Shown piece after piece: positions 36,951 through 46,946 of a DNA stretch of 48,951 nucleotides. The notes beneath the pieces were generated by a model that was not told the origin of the DNA, ran no database searches, and saw nothing but the letters and a program-made list of their open reading frames with translations. The position numbers and the translations under genes were made by a program. This DNA is from a bacterium. GTDB lineage: Bacteria > Pseudomonadota > Alphaproteobacteria > Rs-D84 > CACZYB01. Location: contig JAAVBN010000036.1 in the NCBI GenBank assembly GCA_014803545.1, positions 1-48,951 of the forward strand, in the 5' to 3' direction. Position 1 is the first letter of the stretch. Each line of letters opens with the position of its first letter.

Positions 36951-38750
36951 ATGATTTTTGGAAAAAATAAAAAAGCAAACAAAAAAAATGCAAAAAACAT
37001 AAAAAATAATAAATCACAAAAGTTGGAAAAAAAGTTAAAGACAACAACCCCAATAAAAAAGACACCTATAAAAACAGCAATGAACTTATCATCATCAGAT
37101 ACACGTGTTTACTTTGGTGCTCTTGGTGGTATGGGCGACAGAATAGGTTGCAACCTCTATCTTTACGGGACACGCGGACAATGGATAATTGTTGATATGG
37201 GTATAGGTTTCCCAACCGAACGTATGGCAGGCGCCGAATACGTAATCCCTGATGCCTCTTTCTTAAAAGCTATAAAGGGAAGAGTTTTAGCAATACTTTT
37301 AACCCATTCACACGAAGATCACTACGGTGCAATCCCATATTTATGGGAAGAGGTAAAATGCCCTATATACGGTTGCCCTTTTGCAATCAAAATGCTTGAA
37401 AATAAACTCTCTGAAACCGCATTGTTTGGAAAAATTCCACTCCGACAAATTGATAAAAACGGGGCAAGATTTAATATCGGACCATTTGATATAGAATATT
37501 TTCACTTCACACATTCTATTCCACAATCAAACGGTATTATTATAAGAACAGAGCAAGGCGCCCTACTCCACACTGGCGATTGGAAACTGGACCCAACTCC
37601 TCTTATTGATAAAACCTCCGATATGAAGGCATTAAAAGAATTGGCACGTGAAGGTTGCCTTGCAGTCCTAAGTGATTCTACAAACGCCCTTAACCTTGAA
37701 CATAGTTTAAGTGAAGAAGTGGTAAGAGAGGAACTTGAAAAAACTATCCGCACTATAAAAAAGGGAAAAATAGTAATTACTTGCTTTTCCACAAATGTAG
37801 TTCGTATGGAAAGCATTTACAAAGCAGCCAAGGCAGCAGGAAGAAGATTAGTAGTCCTTGGTCGCTCTATGGAATCCAACAGCGATATTGCAAAATCCGA
37901 AGGATATTTAAAGGACTTTGACTACATCTCCTCCGAAGATGCTTCAAAATACGACAATGAAAAAGTCTTATATTTATGTACAGGAACCCAAGGTGAACCT
38001 CGCTCTGTATTAACTCGTGTTGCAGAAGGCACTTACACAGGCCTAAAACTTCACGATGGCGATACCGTAATCTTCTCCTCCAAAATGATACCAGGAAACG
38101 AAGAAGCAATTTTAAACGTTCAAAATAACCTATCCAAACACGGTATAAATGTTATAACAACTATGGATAATCCAAATATCCACGCCTCTGGTCACGGAAG
38201 CAAACCAGAACTTGAACAACTATATAATTTACTTAAACCACAAATTGCAATTCCAATACATGGCGAACCAATTCATACTTTCAGGAATTATAAAATCGCT
38301 ATGGAATGCAAAATCCCAAACTCTATTCTTATAGAAAACGGTCAATTTGTTGCAATAGAAGATGGTAAAACTCCTCAAATAGTAGAGGTCATTCCAACAA
38401 ACGAAATTATAATTGACGGAACAAGACAAATTTCCGCCGCAAACGATGTTTTCTCTGCAAGACGAAAAATCAACTACAACGGCGCTGTATTTGTAAGTAT
38501 TGTAATGAATAAATCTGGTTTAGTTGGAAAACCAGAAATCTCCTCCCTTGGTGTATTTGAAACCGATGGAACAGGAATAATAAAATCATCAATAATAAAC
38601 GAAATAAAATCGGTCATTAAAAACCTTTCAAAAAAGGAATTACAAAATGATGAAGCTATTCGCGATATTATAACAGCTTCAACCCGAAGAGTTATAAGGG
38701 ACGCAATGGATAAAAAACCACCTGTTTCCGTTCATATTTCAAGGATATAA
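36951..38750 (+). CDS. rnj: Ribonuclease J
   Basis: 599 residues. Metallo-beta-lactamase/beta-CASP RNase with 5'-exonuclease and endonuclease activity in RNA decay and maturation. Metal motif HSHEDHYG (119-126), a later HFTHS, the SDSTN motif and the C-terminal GHGSKPE and IPIHGE motifs are present. Residues 1-45 are an unusual Lys/Asn-rich extension (about half Lys and Asn) before the usual RVYFGALGGMGDRIG start; it could bind RNA or ribosomes. RNase J in place of RNase E-centred decay is known in many alphaproteobacteria. Confidence 0.93.
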   Translation: MIFGKNKKANKKNAKNIKNNKSQKLEKKLKTTTPIKKTPIKTAMNLSSSDTRVYFGALGGMGDRIGCNLYLYGTRGQWIIVDMGIGFPTERMAGAEYVIPDASFLKAIKGRVLAILLTHSHEDHYGAIPYLWEEVKCPIYGCPFAIKMLENKLSETALFGKIPLRQIDKNGARFNIGPFDIEYFHFTHSIPQSNGIIIRTEQGALLHTGDWKLDPTPLIDKTSDMKALKELAREGCLAVLSDSTNALNLEHSLSEEVVREELEKTIRTIKKGKIVITCFSTNVVRMESIYKAAKAAGRRLVVLGRSMESNSDIAKSEGYLKDFDYISSEDASKYDNEKVLYLCTGTQGEPRSVLTRVAEGTYTGLKLHDGDTVIFSSKMIPGNEEAILNVQNNLSKHGINVITTMDNPNIHASGHGSKPELEQLYNLLKPQIAIPIHGEPIHTFRNYKIAMECKIPNSILIENGQFVAIEDGKTPQIVEVIPTNEIIIDGTRQISAANDVFSARRKINYNGAVFVSIVMNKSGLVGKPEISSLGVFETDGTGIIKSSIINEIKSVIKNLSKKELQNDEAIRDIITASTRRVIRDAMDKKPPVSVHISRI

Positions 38751-38755
38751 AAAAT

Positions 38756-38778
38756 GCCTCTATTAAGAGGCTTTTTTT
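38756..38778. terminator. Terminator after RNase J, convergent with the glycosyltransferase gene
   Basis: GCCTC (38756-38760) with GAGGC (38767-38771) followed by seven T. Confidence 0.8.
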
Positions 38779-41548
38779 ACAGTTCTAAAATTATCTTCAT
38801 AATTTTCTTTAAATGTTTTTTTCCATTCTTTTTAAATGGAGTAAATTTCAAATAATGATACCACTCTGCTCTAAATGGATGAGAACTTATTCCATTCCAA
38901 GGTTTAGCATCATTTGAAAAATGACATATTACAGGATCACTCTTATAATACTCATCTTTAACACTACTTAATTTTTTATTTATATTTAAGAAATAAAAAC
39001 ACTCTTGAACATTATATCCAATATCAAGAAATTTAACTTTACCTTTAAATAAATAATTCATAACATCTTGATCATTAAGGACCAAATCATCATGAAGTTC
39101 CTTTGTAGCTTTAAATAATTTATCAGTTATATTTTCTTTTTTCCATTTTTCATTGTTAATAAGAAGAACTCCTGCATTAAAATATCTATCAATATTATAC
39201 TTTTTCTTAAAAGCTATTATACCACTATATGAATCGGAAGGAATGTATTCATTAAGTTCTTCCACAGCAGATGTTGAATCAAAGCAACCATCTCTTACCG
39301 CTGCTACATAATTATCCCCTAAATCTGTATTGTATAATTCTCTTAACGACTTTCTTACAAGAATATCGCAGTCAAGATATAAACATTTTTTAAGTTCTGG
39401 TTTTAAGGTTGGAATCAAATACCTTGCATAAGTTGCCTTTGTAATATACCCCCTACTATTATTAATAAAAAAGCCAGAAAACAATTTTTCATCAACCTTC
39501 AAAAATTCAATATTAAATTGTTTAATCTTAACTAACTCTTGAATTTTCTTTTTATTTTTATTTGAAATTCCCATATCTAAAATATAAAAATTAAATAAAT
39601 CTTCCTTAATAGAATTTTGTAAGATAGAAGTTATTGCAACACTCAAAGCCTCCACATAATTATCATCACTTGAAAAAAATATATTTATTTCTTGAGGGAA
39701 ATATTTACTTGCAAATGGCAACACAGGACATAATGACGCAGTATCCATAAATTCACCAATATAATTTGATACAACAGAAATATCTCTATAATAAGAAGAT
39801 AACAAAGCATAACTCATTTCATTACAAATATAAAACTTATCCTTCCAATTATGATCACGAACAAAATCCATAACATATTTAAAAGTCAGAAATTCACCAT
39901 ACGACTGTATATAATTTTCACTACAATAATTATCAACAGCTCCATTTAACACGACATAATAATTATATAATTTCTGAGATAAGAAATAAATTGATTTAGC
40001 TTTAAGCAAATATAACCAAACAAATACTAAATCTTCTGACATATTTGTATTTGGAAATCTTATATCATTTTCTTTAATAATAGATCTTTTAAATATATGC
40101 CCCCAAACAGATTTAAAACTCCACCTATAAACAAATAAATCTATATCACTTTTCCCATTTTTACAAAGTTCCGAACCAAAAGGCAAATACTTTCTACTGG
40201 TTACCAAAGGATTATCATGATAATTAGGCAAACACTCAATTATATCAACATCATATTTCAACATGGTTTTAAGCATCTTTTCGACACAGTTTTTTTCAAA
40301 TGAATCATCTGCATCACACCACATAATATATTCCGCAGAGGAATTATCCAATCCCTTTTGCCTTGTATAACCAATACCCATATTCTTTTCATTTTTGAAA
40401 ATTTTTATACGACCATCAATTTTTGCATACTCTTCCAAAATAAATAAAGAATTATCGGTTGAACCATCATCAACACACACAATTTCAATATGTTCATAAG
40501 TCTGCATTCTTAAACTATCTAAACACCTATTTAAATATAATTCTTTATTATAAACAGGCACAATAATAGAAACCAAATGATGATTAAAAGAAAATGAACA
40601 ATATTTTTTTGCTTGTTTATATTTATTATTCATCAATGAAACAATAACATTATCTGGATAAGATGCAAGATTACAATCTACAACCACTTTTTTTAATAAA
40701 TCACAAACATTTTTTAAAGGTTTAACATTACTAAGCAACTCAACACAAAAATTTATAAATATAACATCTACAAAAAAAGGCTTTAATTGCTCCCAACAAC
40801 CATTATCAACAAACAATTGATGAATTTTATATAAATTAACAATTTCACATAATTCATCTTTTGCACTCCTTTTGTGATTAAGTTTGTAAACAATAGAAGT
40901 TTTAGATTTTCTATAATTATACAATTTTTCTGTTATACTATAAAATTTATGAGTATAAAAGAAATATTCAAAGTTAAAAGGAATATCTTCACTTAACTGC
41001 CCCACAGGAAACCTTAAATTATACTTATCTAATATAGACTTTCTATACATTTTATTCCAAGCAGCTATTCTGTAAAAGAAATCCTTAAAATAACTTAAAT
41101 CCATATCATATTTACCATCTTTGATTTTAAAATTATCAAAGAATTGCCTGTGATAAGCTGCATCAGATAAATTATATTCATTTACAACATTAAAATCCCA
41201 ACATACCAAATCAACATCATCTGTCATCTTTGAAATTGCCATTTCACAAGCATTTAGTTCAAGCCAATCATCACTATCAACAAATATTATATATTCGGAC
41301 GAAGCAATATCAATTCCCGCATTTCTTGCAGCAGACAAACCTCCATTTTTTTGATTGATAATTTTTATACGCTTATCCTTTTTTGCATATTCTTTAAGAA
41401 TGGAAAGCGTCCCATCAGTAGAACCATCATTCACACATATAATTTCAAGATTTTTATAAGTCTGATTTATAACACTATCCAAACATTGCACTACGTATTT
41501 TTCAACATTATAACATGGAATAATAACAGATATTAACTTTTCTTTCAT
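38777..41548 (-). CDS. Triple-domain glycosyltransferase (GT2-GT2-GT8)
   Basis: 923 residues, about three times a single-domain enzyme. Domain 1 (about 5-230) is GT2: VSVIIPCYN-like start (ISVIIPCYNVEKYV), CVNDGSTDG, and DSDD (91-94). Domain 2 (about 325-550) is a second GT2: VSIIVPVYNKELYL, CVDDGSTDNS and DADD. Domain 3 (from about 619) is GT8, LgtC-like: NIFFSSDDNYVEAL, CLYLDCDILV (the DxD metal site near 719), FNAGVLLINNEKW and HFSNDAKPWNG. It should add several sugars in turn to a surface glycan such as LOS or capsule. Each domain keeps its metal motif. It is preceded by genes for secreted proteins on the same strand, so those may be substrates, but this is inference. Confidence 0.85.
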   Translation of the reverse strand: MKEKLISVIIPCYNVEKYVVQCLDSVINQTYKNLEIICVNDGSTDGTLSILKEYAKKDKRIKIINQKNGGLSAARNAGIDIASSEYIIFVDSDDWLELNACEMAISKMTDDVDLVCWDFNVVNEYNLSDAAYHRQFFDNFKIKDGKYDMDLSYFKDFFYRIAAWNKMYRKSILDKYNLRFPVGQLSEDIPFNFEYFFYTHKFYSITEKLYNYRKSKTSIVYKLNHKRSAKDELCEIVNLYKIHQLFVDNGCWEQLKPFFVDVIFINFCVELLSNVKPLKNVCDLLKKVVVDCNLASYPDNVIVSLMNNKYKQAKKYCSFSFNHHLVSIIVPVYNKELYLNRCLDSLRMQTYEHIEIVCVDDGSTDNSLFILEEYAKIDGRIKIFKNEKNMGIGYTRQKGLDNSSAEYIMWCDADDSFEKNCVEKMLKTMLKYDVDIIECLPNYHDNPLVTSRKYLPFGSELCKNGKSDIDLFVYRWSFKSVWGHIFKRSIIKENDIRFPNTNMSEDLVFVWLYLLKAKSIYFLSQKLYNYYVVLNGAVDNYCSENYIQSYGEFLTFKYVMDFVRDHNWKDKFYICNEMSYALLSSYYRDISVVSNYIGEFMDTASLCPVLPFASKYFPQEINIFFSSDDNYVEALSVAITSILQNSIKEDLFNFYILDMGISNKNKKKIQELVKIKQFNIEFLKVDEKLFSGFFINNSRGYITKATYARYLIPTLKPELKKCLYLDCDILVRKSLRELYNTDLGDNYVAAVRDGCFDSTSAVEELNEYIPSDSYSGIIAFKKKYNIDRYFNAGVLLINNEKWKKENITDKLFKATKELHDDLVLNDQDVMNYLFKGKVKFLDIGYNVQECFYFLNINKKLSSVKDEYYKSDPVICHFSNDAKPWNGISSHPFRAEWYHYLKFTPFKKNGKKHLKKIMKIILEL

Positions 41549-41580
41549 AATAATACACTCACTAAATTTATTTTTATTAC

Positions 41581-41922
41581 TTATGAATATCTATCTTTTA
41601 AATGACTAAGAAATTCATTAATTACTTCATTAGAAAAATTACCAAACTCTGCATAACTCAAATCTAATTCAGTTAATTTTTCTTCAATATCAGAAAGTAT
41701 TTTCTGATTCAAATTAAAACGTTGAGTTTTAAAATATTTATAAAGAGATTTTTCTTGTTCTTTTAAAGAAGAAATAAACTTAACGAATAAATCGTTAAGT
41801 TCATAAGTTCGTTTAAATAAATCCTCCTTATAAAGAGAATCGTCCAAAAATTCAGTATTTTTATTATTAAAAATTTCTGGGATAATACAGTTATACTCAT
41901 ATTTATTTTTTTTAAACATCAT
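41581..41922 (-). CDS. Hypothetical protein
   Basis: 113 residues, or 112 if it starts at the second ATG (41919), which is better spaced from the GGGAG site. Soluble, helical, charged; no signal peptide. No recognised domain. It lies between the glycosyltransferase and the secreted-protein genes on the same strand and is probably part of the same transcript. Confidence 0.6.
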   Translation of the reverse strand: MMFKKNKYEYNCIIPEIFNNKNTEFLDDSLYKEDLFKRTYELNDLFVKFISSLKEQEKSLYKYFKTQRFNLNQKILSDIEEKLTELDLSYAEFGNFSNEVINEFLSHLKDRYS

Positions 41923-41965
41923 AAAACTCCCTAATATTAATATATTATCCCAGTATATATATTTA

Positions 41966-42664
41966 TTATAACTTTGTCAACTTTCCACCAGCAGAGCCAA
42001 GTCCATCTACATTACTTGATGATTTATCAGTTGAGAATAAACCACTTATTTGATTAGATGCACCAGCACTACCATTAGAACATTGACATGTATGTTGTAG
42101 ACAAGAATTATAAGCACCTGTTCTAGTACAATTATTAGCAGCCGCTCCATTAGTACCTTTATTAGCAGCAAATGTTCTTGTCTTACCACTTTCTGTTATT
42201 GTTAATTTTGGAGAACCATTATTGTATATATGTGAATAACTTGCTGCTACTGATACATAGAATACATAATATGTTGATCCACCAGTACCACCACTACCTG
42301 TACAATTATTTCCTACTGTTGTACAATTTTTACCATAACTATTACAACTCTGAGTTCTATTATCACAGCTATTGGAAGAACCATTTGCACCCTTTATTGC
42401 AATTCTATACCAACCTGGTTGCAAGGTTCCGCTATAATTACCTGCTCCATCGAAAATAACTGATGCTCCACCCTTTGTTACTGGATTGAAACAAGCTCCA
42501 CTACCCACAGCACCAGGATTTGATGACAAACCACTTGGACAAGCTGTACATTGGTAAATTGTTTCCGCCTTTGCAACATTCACACCCAATAATGGGAAAA
42601 TCCAAAAGAACAATTTCTTTAATATTGCATGCTTATTTATAAAATACCATAATTTAAGTCTCAT
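41966..42664 (-). CDS. Secreted Cys/Gly-rich surface protein
   Basis: 232 residues. A signal peptide (about 1-33, ending VNVAKA) precedes ETIYQCTACPSGLSSNPGAVG. About a dozen Cys, many in NC or CN pairs with Ser/Thr/Gly. A central stretch (GAGNYSGTLQPGWYRIAIKG then GGTGGSTYYVFYV) is reminiscent of the Gly-rich lectin-like fold seen in some animal and bacterial secreted proteins, but this is a weak resemblance. The mature N-terminus is the same type as the 48424-48951 protein (AESVYMCEPCPAG). It is likely exported and disulfide-bonded. AAGGAG precedes the ATG. Confidence 0.7.
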   Translation of the reverse strand: MRLKLWYFINKHAILKKLFFWIFPLLGVNVAKAETIYQCTACPSGLSSNPGAVGSGACFNPVTKGGASVIFDGAGNYSGTLQPGWYRIAIKGANGSSNSCDNRTQSCNSYGKNCTTVGNNCTGSGGTGGSTYYVFYVSVAASYSHIYNNGSPKLTITESGKTRTFAANKGTNGAAANNCTRTGAYNSCLQHTCQCSNGSAGASNQISGLFSTDKSSSNVDGLGSAGGKLTKL

Positions 42665-42690
42665 TTTTAAGTCTCCTTATTTATTACTAA

Positions 42691-43077
42691 TTAATTTGAT
42701 TGTAATGTAGTTCTATAAAAACCTCTACCACAAGAACTGGAATTTTTTGAATAAGAGAGATATGTTCCACCAGGACAAACTAACTGAGAACAACCTTCAA
42801 CCCCCTCATTTGGCTTATAATAACCATTATATCCGCCACCCTTTAATAAGCACTCTACACAATTTCTATCGGTTGAATTATACTCTCTTCCAATAGGACA
42901 AGAGCAACCTTTACTTGTATAAGTAGCCTTATCAGTTTTAGGATCACAATTATTACCAGGCTTCGGCACACAATAATTTACCAAAGAATCAGTAAACATT
43001 GTTGCAAAAGCAACAGTAGACAATGTCAAACAACATACGCATGACATTATAGAAATATAAAATATATTCTTTTTCAT
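42691..43077 (-). CDS. Small secreted Cys-rich protein
   Basis: 128 residues with a signal peptide (about 1-25, ending TVAFA). The mature part has ten or more Cys in the pattern CDPKTDK...GCSCPIGREYN...CVECL...CSQLVCPGGTYLS, i.e. CP.G.. units like those of eukaryotic Cys-rich receptor repeats. It belongs with the 41966 and 48424 genes to one family style of secreted Cys/Pro/Gly proteins. First gene of the minus-strand surface block. A few U-rich and inverted segments lie upstream at 43110-43180, but no clear promoter. Confidence 0.7.
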   Translation of the reverse strand: MKKNIFYISIMSCVCCLTLSTVAFATMFTDSLVNYCVPKPGNNCDPKTDKATYTSKGCSCPIGREYNSTDRNCVECLLKGGGYNGYYKPNEGVEGCSQLVCPGGTYLSYSKNSSSCGRGFYRTTLQSN

Positions 43078-43270
43078 GATCTTCTTCTTTCTCCCTTTAA
43101 AACACTTTAATTTTTATCCCGATAAAGTGCCGAAAAAGTAAAAAACTATATATAAATGTATTTTCTTACTTTTCTAATTCTATTTTTCAAGAACTAATAA
43201 AATAATAGCATATAAAAAAATAATGTAAAGTTTTTTTTCAAATTATATTTTGATAACCGAAAATTTTCCC

Positions 43271-43298
43271 TTGTAAAAGTTAATAAAAATAGTATGAT
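43271..43298 (+). promoter_or_regulatory. PFOR promoter
   Basis: TTGTAA (43271-43276) and TATGAT (43293-43298), spacing 16, about 40 bases before the start; AAAGGT ribosome-binding site. The 43078-43270 part is AT-rich with only an imperfect inverted repeat. Confidence 0.55.
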
Positions 43299-43339
43299 AT
43301 GCAACTATAAAGCTAACAAAAACAAACGAAAGGTAAAAA

Positions 43340-46300
43340 ATGGCTGATATAACAAAATTAATGTGCGATGGAAACGAAGCTGCATCTGATGTTGCTTATC
43401 GTTTAACTGATTTGGCAATTATATACCCAATCACTCCATCATCTCCTATGGCAGAAAATTACGAGGTATGGAGCAACGCAAAACGCAAAAATCTTTTTGA
43501 TGTAGTTCCAGAAGTTACAACTATGCAATCCGAAGCTGGTGCAATCGGTGCCGTTCACGGTGCTTTACAAGCTGGCTCCCTTGCAACAACATTTACTGCA
43601 TCCCAAGGATTACTTTTAATGATTCCTAATATGTATAAAATCGCGGGTGAACTTTTCCCATTCGTTATGCACGTAAGCGCAAGAACAGTTGCTTCCCACG
43701 CTTTATCAATATTCGGCGACCATTCCGACGTTATGGCTTGCCGTCAAACTGGATTCGCAATGATTGCATCTAATTCAGTTCAAGAAGCACACGACATCGC
43801 TGCAATATCACACGCAACAACACTTAAAACTCGTGTTCCTTTCTTACATTTCTTTGATGGATTCAGAACTTCCCACGAAATAAACTTAATTGAGAAAGTT
43901 TCTGACGAAGTCCTATCAAACTTAATTGATTATTCAAAGATTGATGAATTCCGTGAAAACGCCTTAACCCCAGAAAAACCAGCGATTCGCGGAACTGCAC
44001 AAAACCCTGACGTATTCTTCCAAGCACGTGAAGCATCAAACCCATATTACGAAAAGGTTGAATCCGCTGTTCGCGAAACTATGAAAAAATTTGAAGAACT
44101 CACAGGTCGCCATTACGATGTTGTTGAATATGTGGGCGCTCCTGATGCTGACAGAGTAATCGTTGCAATGGGTTCTGGTTGTGAAACAATAGAAGAAACA
44201 ATAAAAGTTTTAAATGCAAACGGCGAAAAATTAGGTTTGGTAAAGATTCGTTTATACCGTCCTTTCCCAACAAAGGCATTTGTAAATGCTCTTCCAAAAT
44301 CTGTTAAAAAAATCTCTGTTCTTGATAGAACAAAAGAAGCTGGATCTTTGGGTGAACCATTATACCTTGATGTATGCTCTGCACTTAAAGAAGAAAACCG
44401 TTGCGACATTTTCACAAACGGCGGACGCTATGGCATTTCATCAAAGGAATTTACCCCAAATATGGTAAAAGCTATTTATGATGAACTTAATTCAAAAAAT
44501 CCAAAACAAGAATTTACTGTTGGTATCAATGACGATGTAACCCATCTTTCACTTGATTACGACAATGGATTTGAATTAAATGACAAAGATACTTATGCTG
44601 CCCTATTCTATGGTTTAGGAAGTGATGGAACAGTTGGTGCAAATAAAAACTCCATCAAAATCATCACATCAGAAACAACAAAATATGGTCAAGCATACTT
44701 TGAATACGATTCTAAAAAATCAGGTGGAAATACTATTTCTCATTTAAGATTTAGTGATAACAAGATAAAAGCACCTTATTTAATAAGCTCTGCAAACTTC
44801 TTAGCAGTTCACCACTTCCCATTATTTTACACACTTGATATGTTGAAAAATATTAAGGAAGGCGGAATCCTACTTATAAATTCCCCATTCAAACGTGAAC
44901 AACTTTGGGATAATTTACCATTAGAAGTTCAAGAACAAATCATCGCTAAAAAATTAAAGGTATATGCAATCAATGCAAATATTGTTGCACGCGACTCTGG
45001 TATGGGAAGAAGAATTAATACAATTATGCAAACTGCCTTCTTCCATTTAGCAGGAGTTATCCCAAGCGAACAAGCAATCAAGGCTATTAAAAAAGCAATT
45101 GAAAAGACCTATATGAAAAAAGGTCCAGAAGTCGTTCAAATGAACTTCAACGCTGTTGATAACGCTATATCAAATATATATGAGGTAGAAGTTCCAAGCA
45201 AACCTTCTGCAAATGCAAGACCAAGACCTTCTGTTGTATCATCCGATGCAACCGAAATTGTTAAACGTCTTCACGCAAAAATCATTGCTGGAAACGGAAA
45301 CGATTTACCTGTATCCGCTTTTGCACCAGACGGAACTTTCCCAACTGCAACTTCAAAATATGAAAAACGTTCTATCGCAGAAATGGTTCCAGTATGGAAT
45401 AACCTAACCTGTATCCAATGTGGAAAATGTGCATTCATTTGCCCACATGGTGCAATCCGAACAAAGGTTATGACCGACGAAGAATTAAAGAACGCACCAA
45501 ATACTTTCAAAGTTGCAAAATATAAAACAAAGGAACTTGGCGAAAACTTAAATTTCGTTGTTCAAGTATCACCAGAAGATTGCACAGGTTGTGGACTTTG
45601 CGTTGCAAACTGCCCTGTAAAAACACCTATTGAAGGAAGTGATAAAGTTGAAAAAGCACTTACAATGACTCCACTCCAAGAGGTTGGCAAAACAGAAAGT
45701 GAAAATTTCAAATTCTTTGAAACAATACCATATATTGACAGATCAAAGTTAAACCCTGCACTTCCAAAACACGTTCAACTTATGCAACCATTGTTTGAAT
45801 ACTCTGGTGCATGTGCTGGTTGTGGAGAAGCAGGTTATATAAAAATCATAACTCAACTTTTTGGCGACCGTATGATGATTGCAAATGCAACTGGTTGCTC
45901 TTCAATCTATGGTGGAAACTTACCAACAACACCATATGCAAAAAATGAAAAGGGATTCGGTCCAGCATGGTCCAACTCTTTATTTGAAGACAACGCAGAA
46001 TATGGTTATGGTCAAGTTGTCGCAGTTGAAACACTTTCAAACACTGCAAAAACTTTACTAAAAGAATTATCATCAACAATTGGTGATAATTTGGTAAACG
46101 AAATACTTGATGCAAAACAAACAACTGACGCTGAAATTGATGCTCAAAGAGAAAGAGTAAAGGCATTAAAGGAAAAATTATCCACAGCAAAGGATAATAA
46201 ATCAAAGATGCTTTTATCCGTTGCCGACTACTTAATCAAAAAATCATTATGGATTTTCGGTGGTGACGGTTGGGCATACGATATCGGATACGGTGGTCTT

Positions 46301-46894
46301 GACCATGTTTTAAATATGGGAAAGAATGTAAACATATTCGTTCTTGATACCGAAGTATACTCAAATACTGGCGGTCAACAATCTAAATCAACACCATTCG
46401 GTGCAAGTGCAAAATTTGCAACTGGTGGAAAACAACTTATGAAAAAAGATTTAGGTTTAATCGCAATGGCAAACTCCAATGCCTATGTTGCAAAAATCGC
46501 AATGGGAGCAAACGAAGCCCAAGCAGTTAAAGCAATCCGTGAAGCAGAAAGCTTTGATGGACCATCGCTTATAATTGCTTATGCACCTTGTATTGCACAT
46601 GGATTTGACCTTGTGAACGGACCAAACCAAACAAAGGCAGCTGTTGAATCTGGACACTGGGCACTTTACAGATTTGACCCAAGATTAATTTCAGAGGGCA
46701 AAGCTCCACTTCAACTTGACAGCCGTATTCCAACACTTGATATTCGCGAATATCTATTAAAGGAAACAAGGTATAAAGTAATTAAAAACACAAACCCTGA
46801 AAAGTTTGAGGAAATTGTCCGTCAAAGAACATTTGAAAATAATTACAAATTCCACTTCCTTGAATACCTAAGCAAATTCAAGTCAGAAGAATAA
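43340..46894 (+). CDS. nifJ: Pyruvate:ferredoxin (flavodoxin) oxidoreductase
   Basis: 1184 residues, the single-chain form. It oxidises pyruvate to acetyl-CoA and CO2 and reduces ferredoxin or flavodoxin. Seen in order: domain I with PSSPMAENYEVW, the two-cluster ferredoxin domain (CIQCGKCAFICPHGAI near 690 and CTGCGLCVANCP near 746), the third-cluster Cys in CAGCGEAGY near 823, and the TPP domain with TGCSSIYGGN, GDGWAYDIGYGGLDHVL and YSNTGGQQSK. All cluster Cys are present. Its presence indicates anaerobic pyruvate metabolism, unusual in well-known aerobic alphaproteobacteria. Monocistronic with a strong terminator. Confidence 0.97.
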   Translation: MADITKLMCDGNEAASDVAYRLTDLAIIYPITPSSPMAENYEVWSNAKRKNLFDVVPEVTTMQSEAGAIGAVHGALQAGSLATTFTASQGLLLMIPNMYKIAGELFPFVMHVSARTVASHALSIFGDHSDVMACRQTGFAMIASNSVQEAHDIAAISHATTLKTRVPFLHFFDGFRTSHEINLIEKVSDEVLSNLIDYSKIDEFRENALTPEKPAIRGTAQNPDVFFQAREASNPYYEKVESAVRETMKKFEELTGRHYDVVEYVGAPDADRVIVAMGSGCETIEETIKVLNANGEKLGLVKIRLYRPFPTKAFVNALPKSVKKISVLDRTKEAGSLGEPLYLDVCSALKEENRCDIFTNGGRYGISSKEFTPNMVKAIYDELNSKNPKQEFTVGINDDVTHLSLDYDNGFELNDKDTYAALFYGLGSDGTVGANKNSIKIITSETTKYGQAYFEYDSKKSGGNTISHLRFSDNKIKAPYLISSANFLAVHHFPLFYTLDMLKNIKEGGILLINSPFKREQLWDNLPLEVQEQIIAKKLKVYAINANIVARDSGMGRRINTIMQTAFFHLAGVIPSEQAIKAIKKAIEKTYMKKGPEVVQMNFNAVDNAISNIYEVEVPSKPSANARPRPSVVSSDATEIVKRLHAKIIAGNGNDLPVSAFAPDGTFPTATSKYEKRSIAEMVPVWNNLTCIQCGKCAFICPHGAIRTKVMTDEELKNAPNTFKVAKYKTKELGENLNFVVQVSPEDCTGCGLCVANCPVKTPIEGSDKVEKALTMTPLQEVGKTESENFKFFETIPYIDRSKLNPALPKHVQLMQPLFEYSGACAGCGEAGYIKIITQLFGDRMMIANATGCSSIYGGNLPTTPYAKNEKGFGPAWSNSLFEDNAEYGYGQVVAVETLSNTAKTLLKELSSTIGDNLVNEILDAKQTTDAEIDAQRERVKALKEKLSTAKDNKSKMLLSVADYLIKKSLWIFGGDGWAYDIGYGGLDHVLNMGKNVNIFVLDTEVYSNTGGQQSKSTPFGASAKFATGGKQLMKKDLGLIAMANSNAYVAKIAMGANEAQAVKAIREAESFDGPSLIIAYAPCIAHGFDLVNGPNQTKAAVESGHWALYRFDPRLISEGKAPLQLDSRIPTLDIREYLLKETRYKVIKNTNPEKFEEIVRQRTFENNYKFHFLEYLSKFKSEE

Positions 46895-46900
46895 AATAAA

Positions 46901-46928
46901 GAGGAGCCAAAAAAGCTCCTCTTTTTTT
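46901..46928. terminator. PFOR terminator, shared with the convergent small gene
   Basis: Perfect stem GAGGAGC (46901-46907) with GCTCCTC (46915-46921), loop of A, seven T after. Confidence 0.9.
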
Positions 46929-46946
46929 ATTTTTATAAAAACTACT

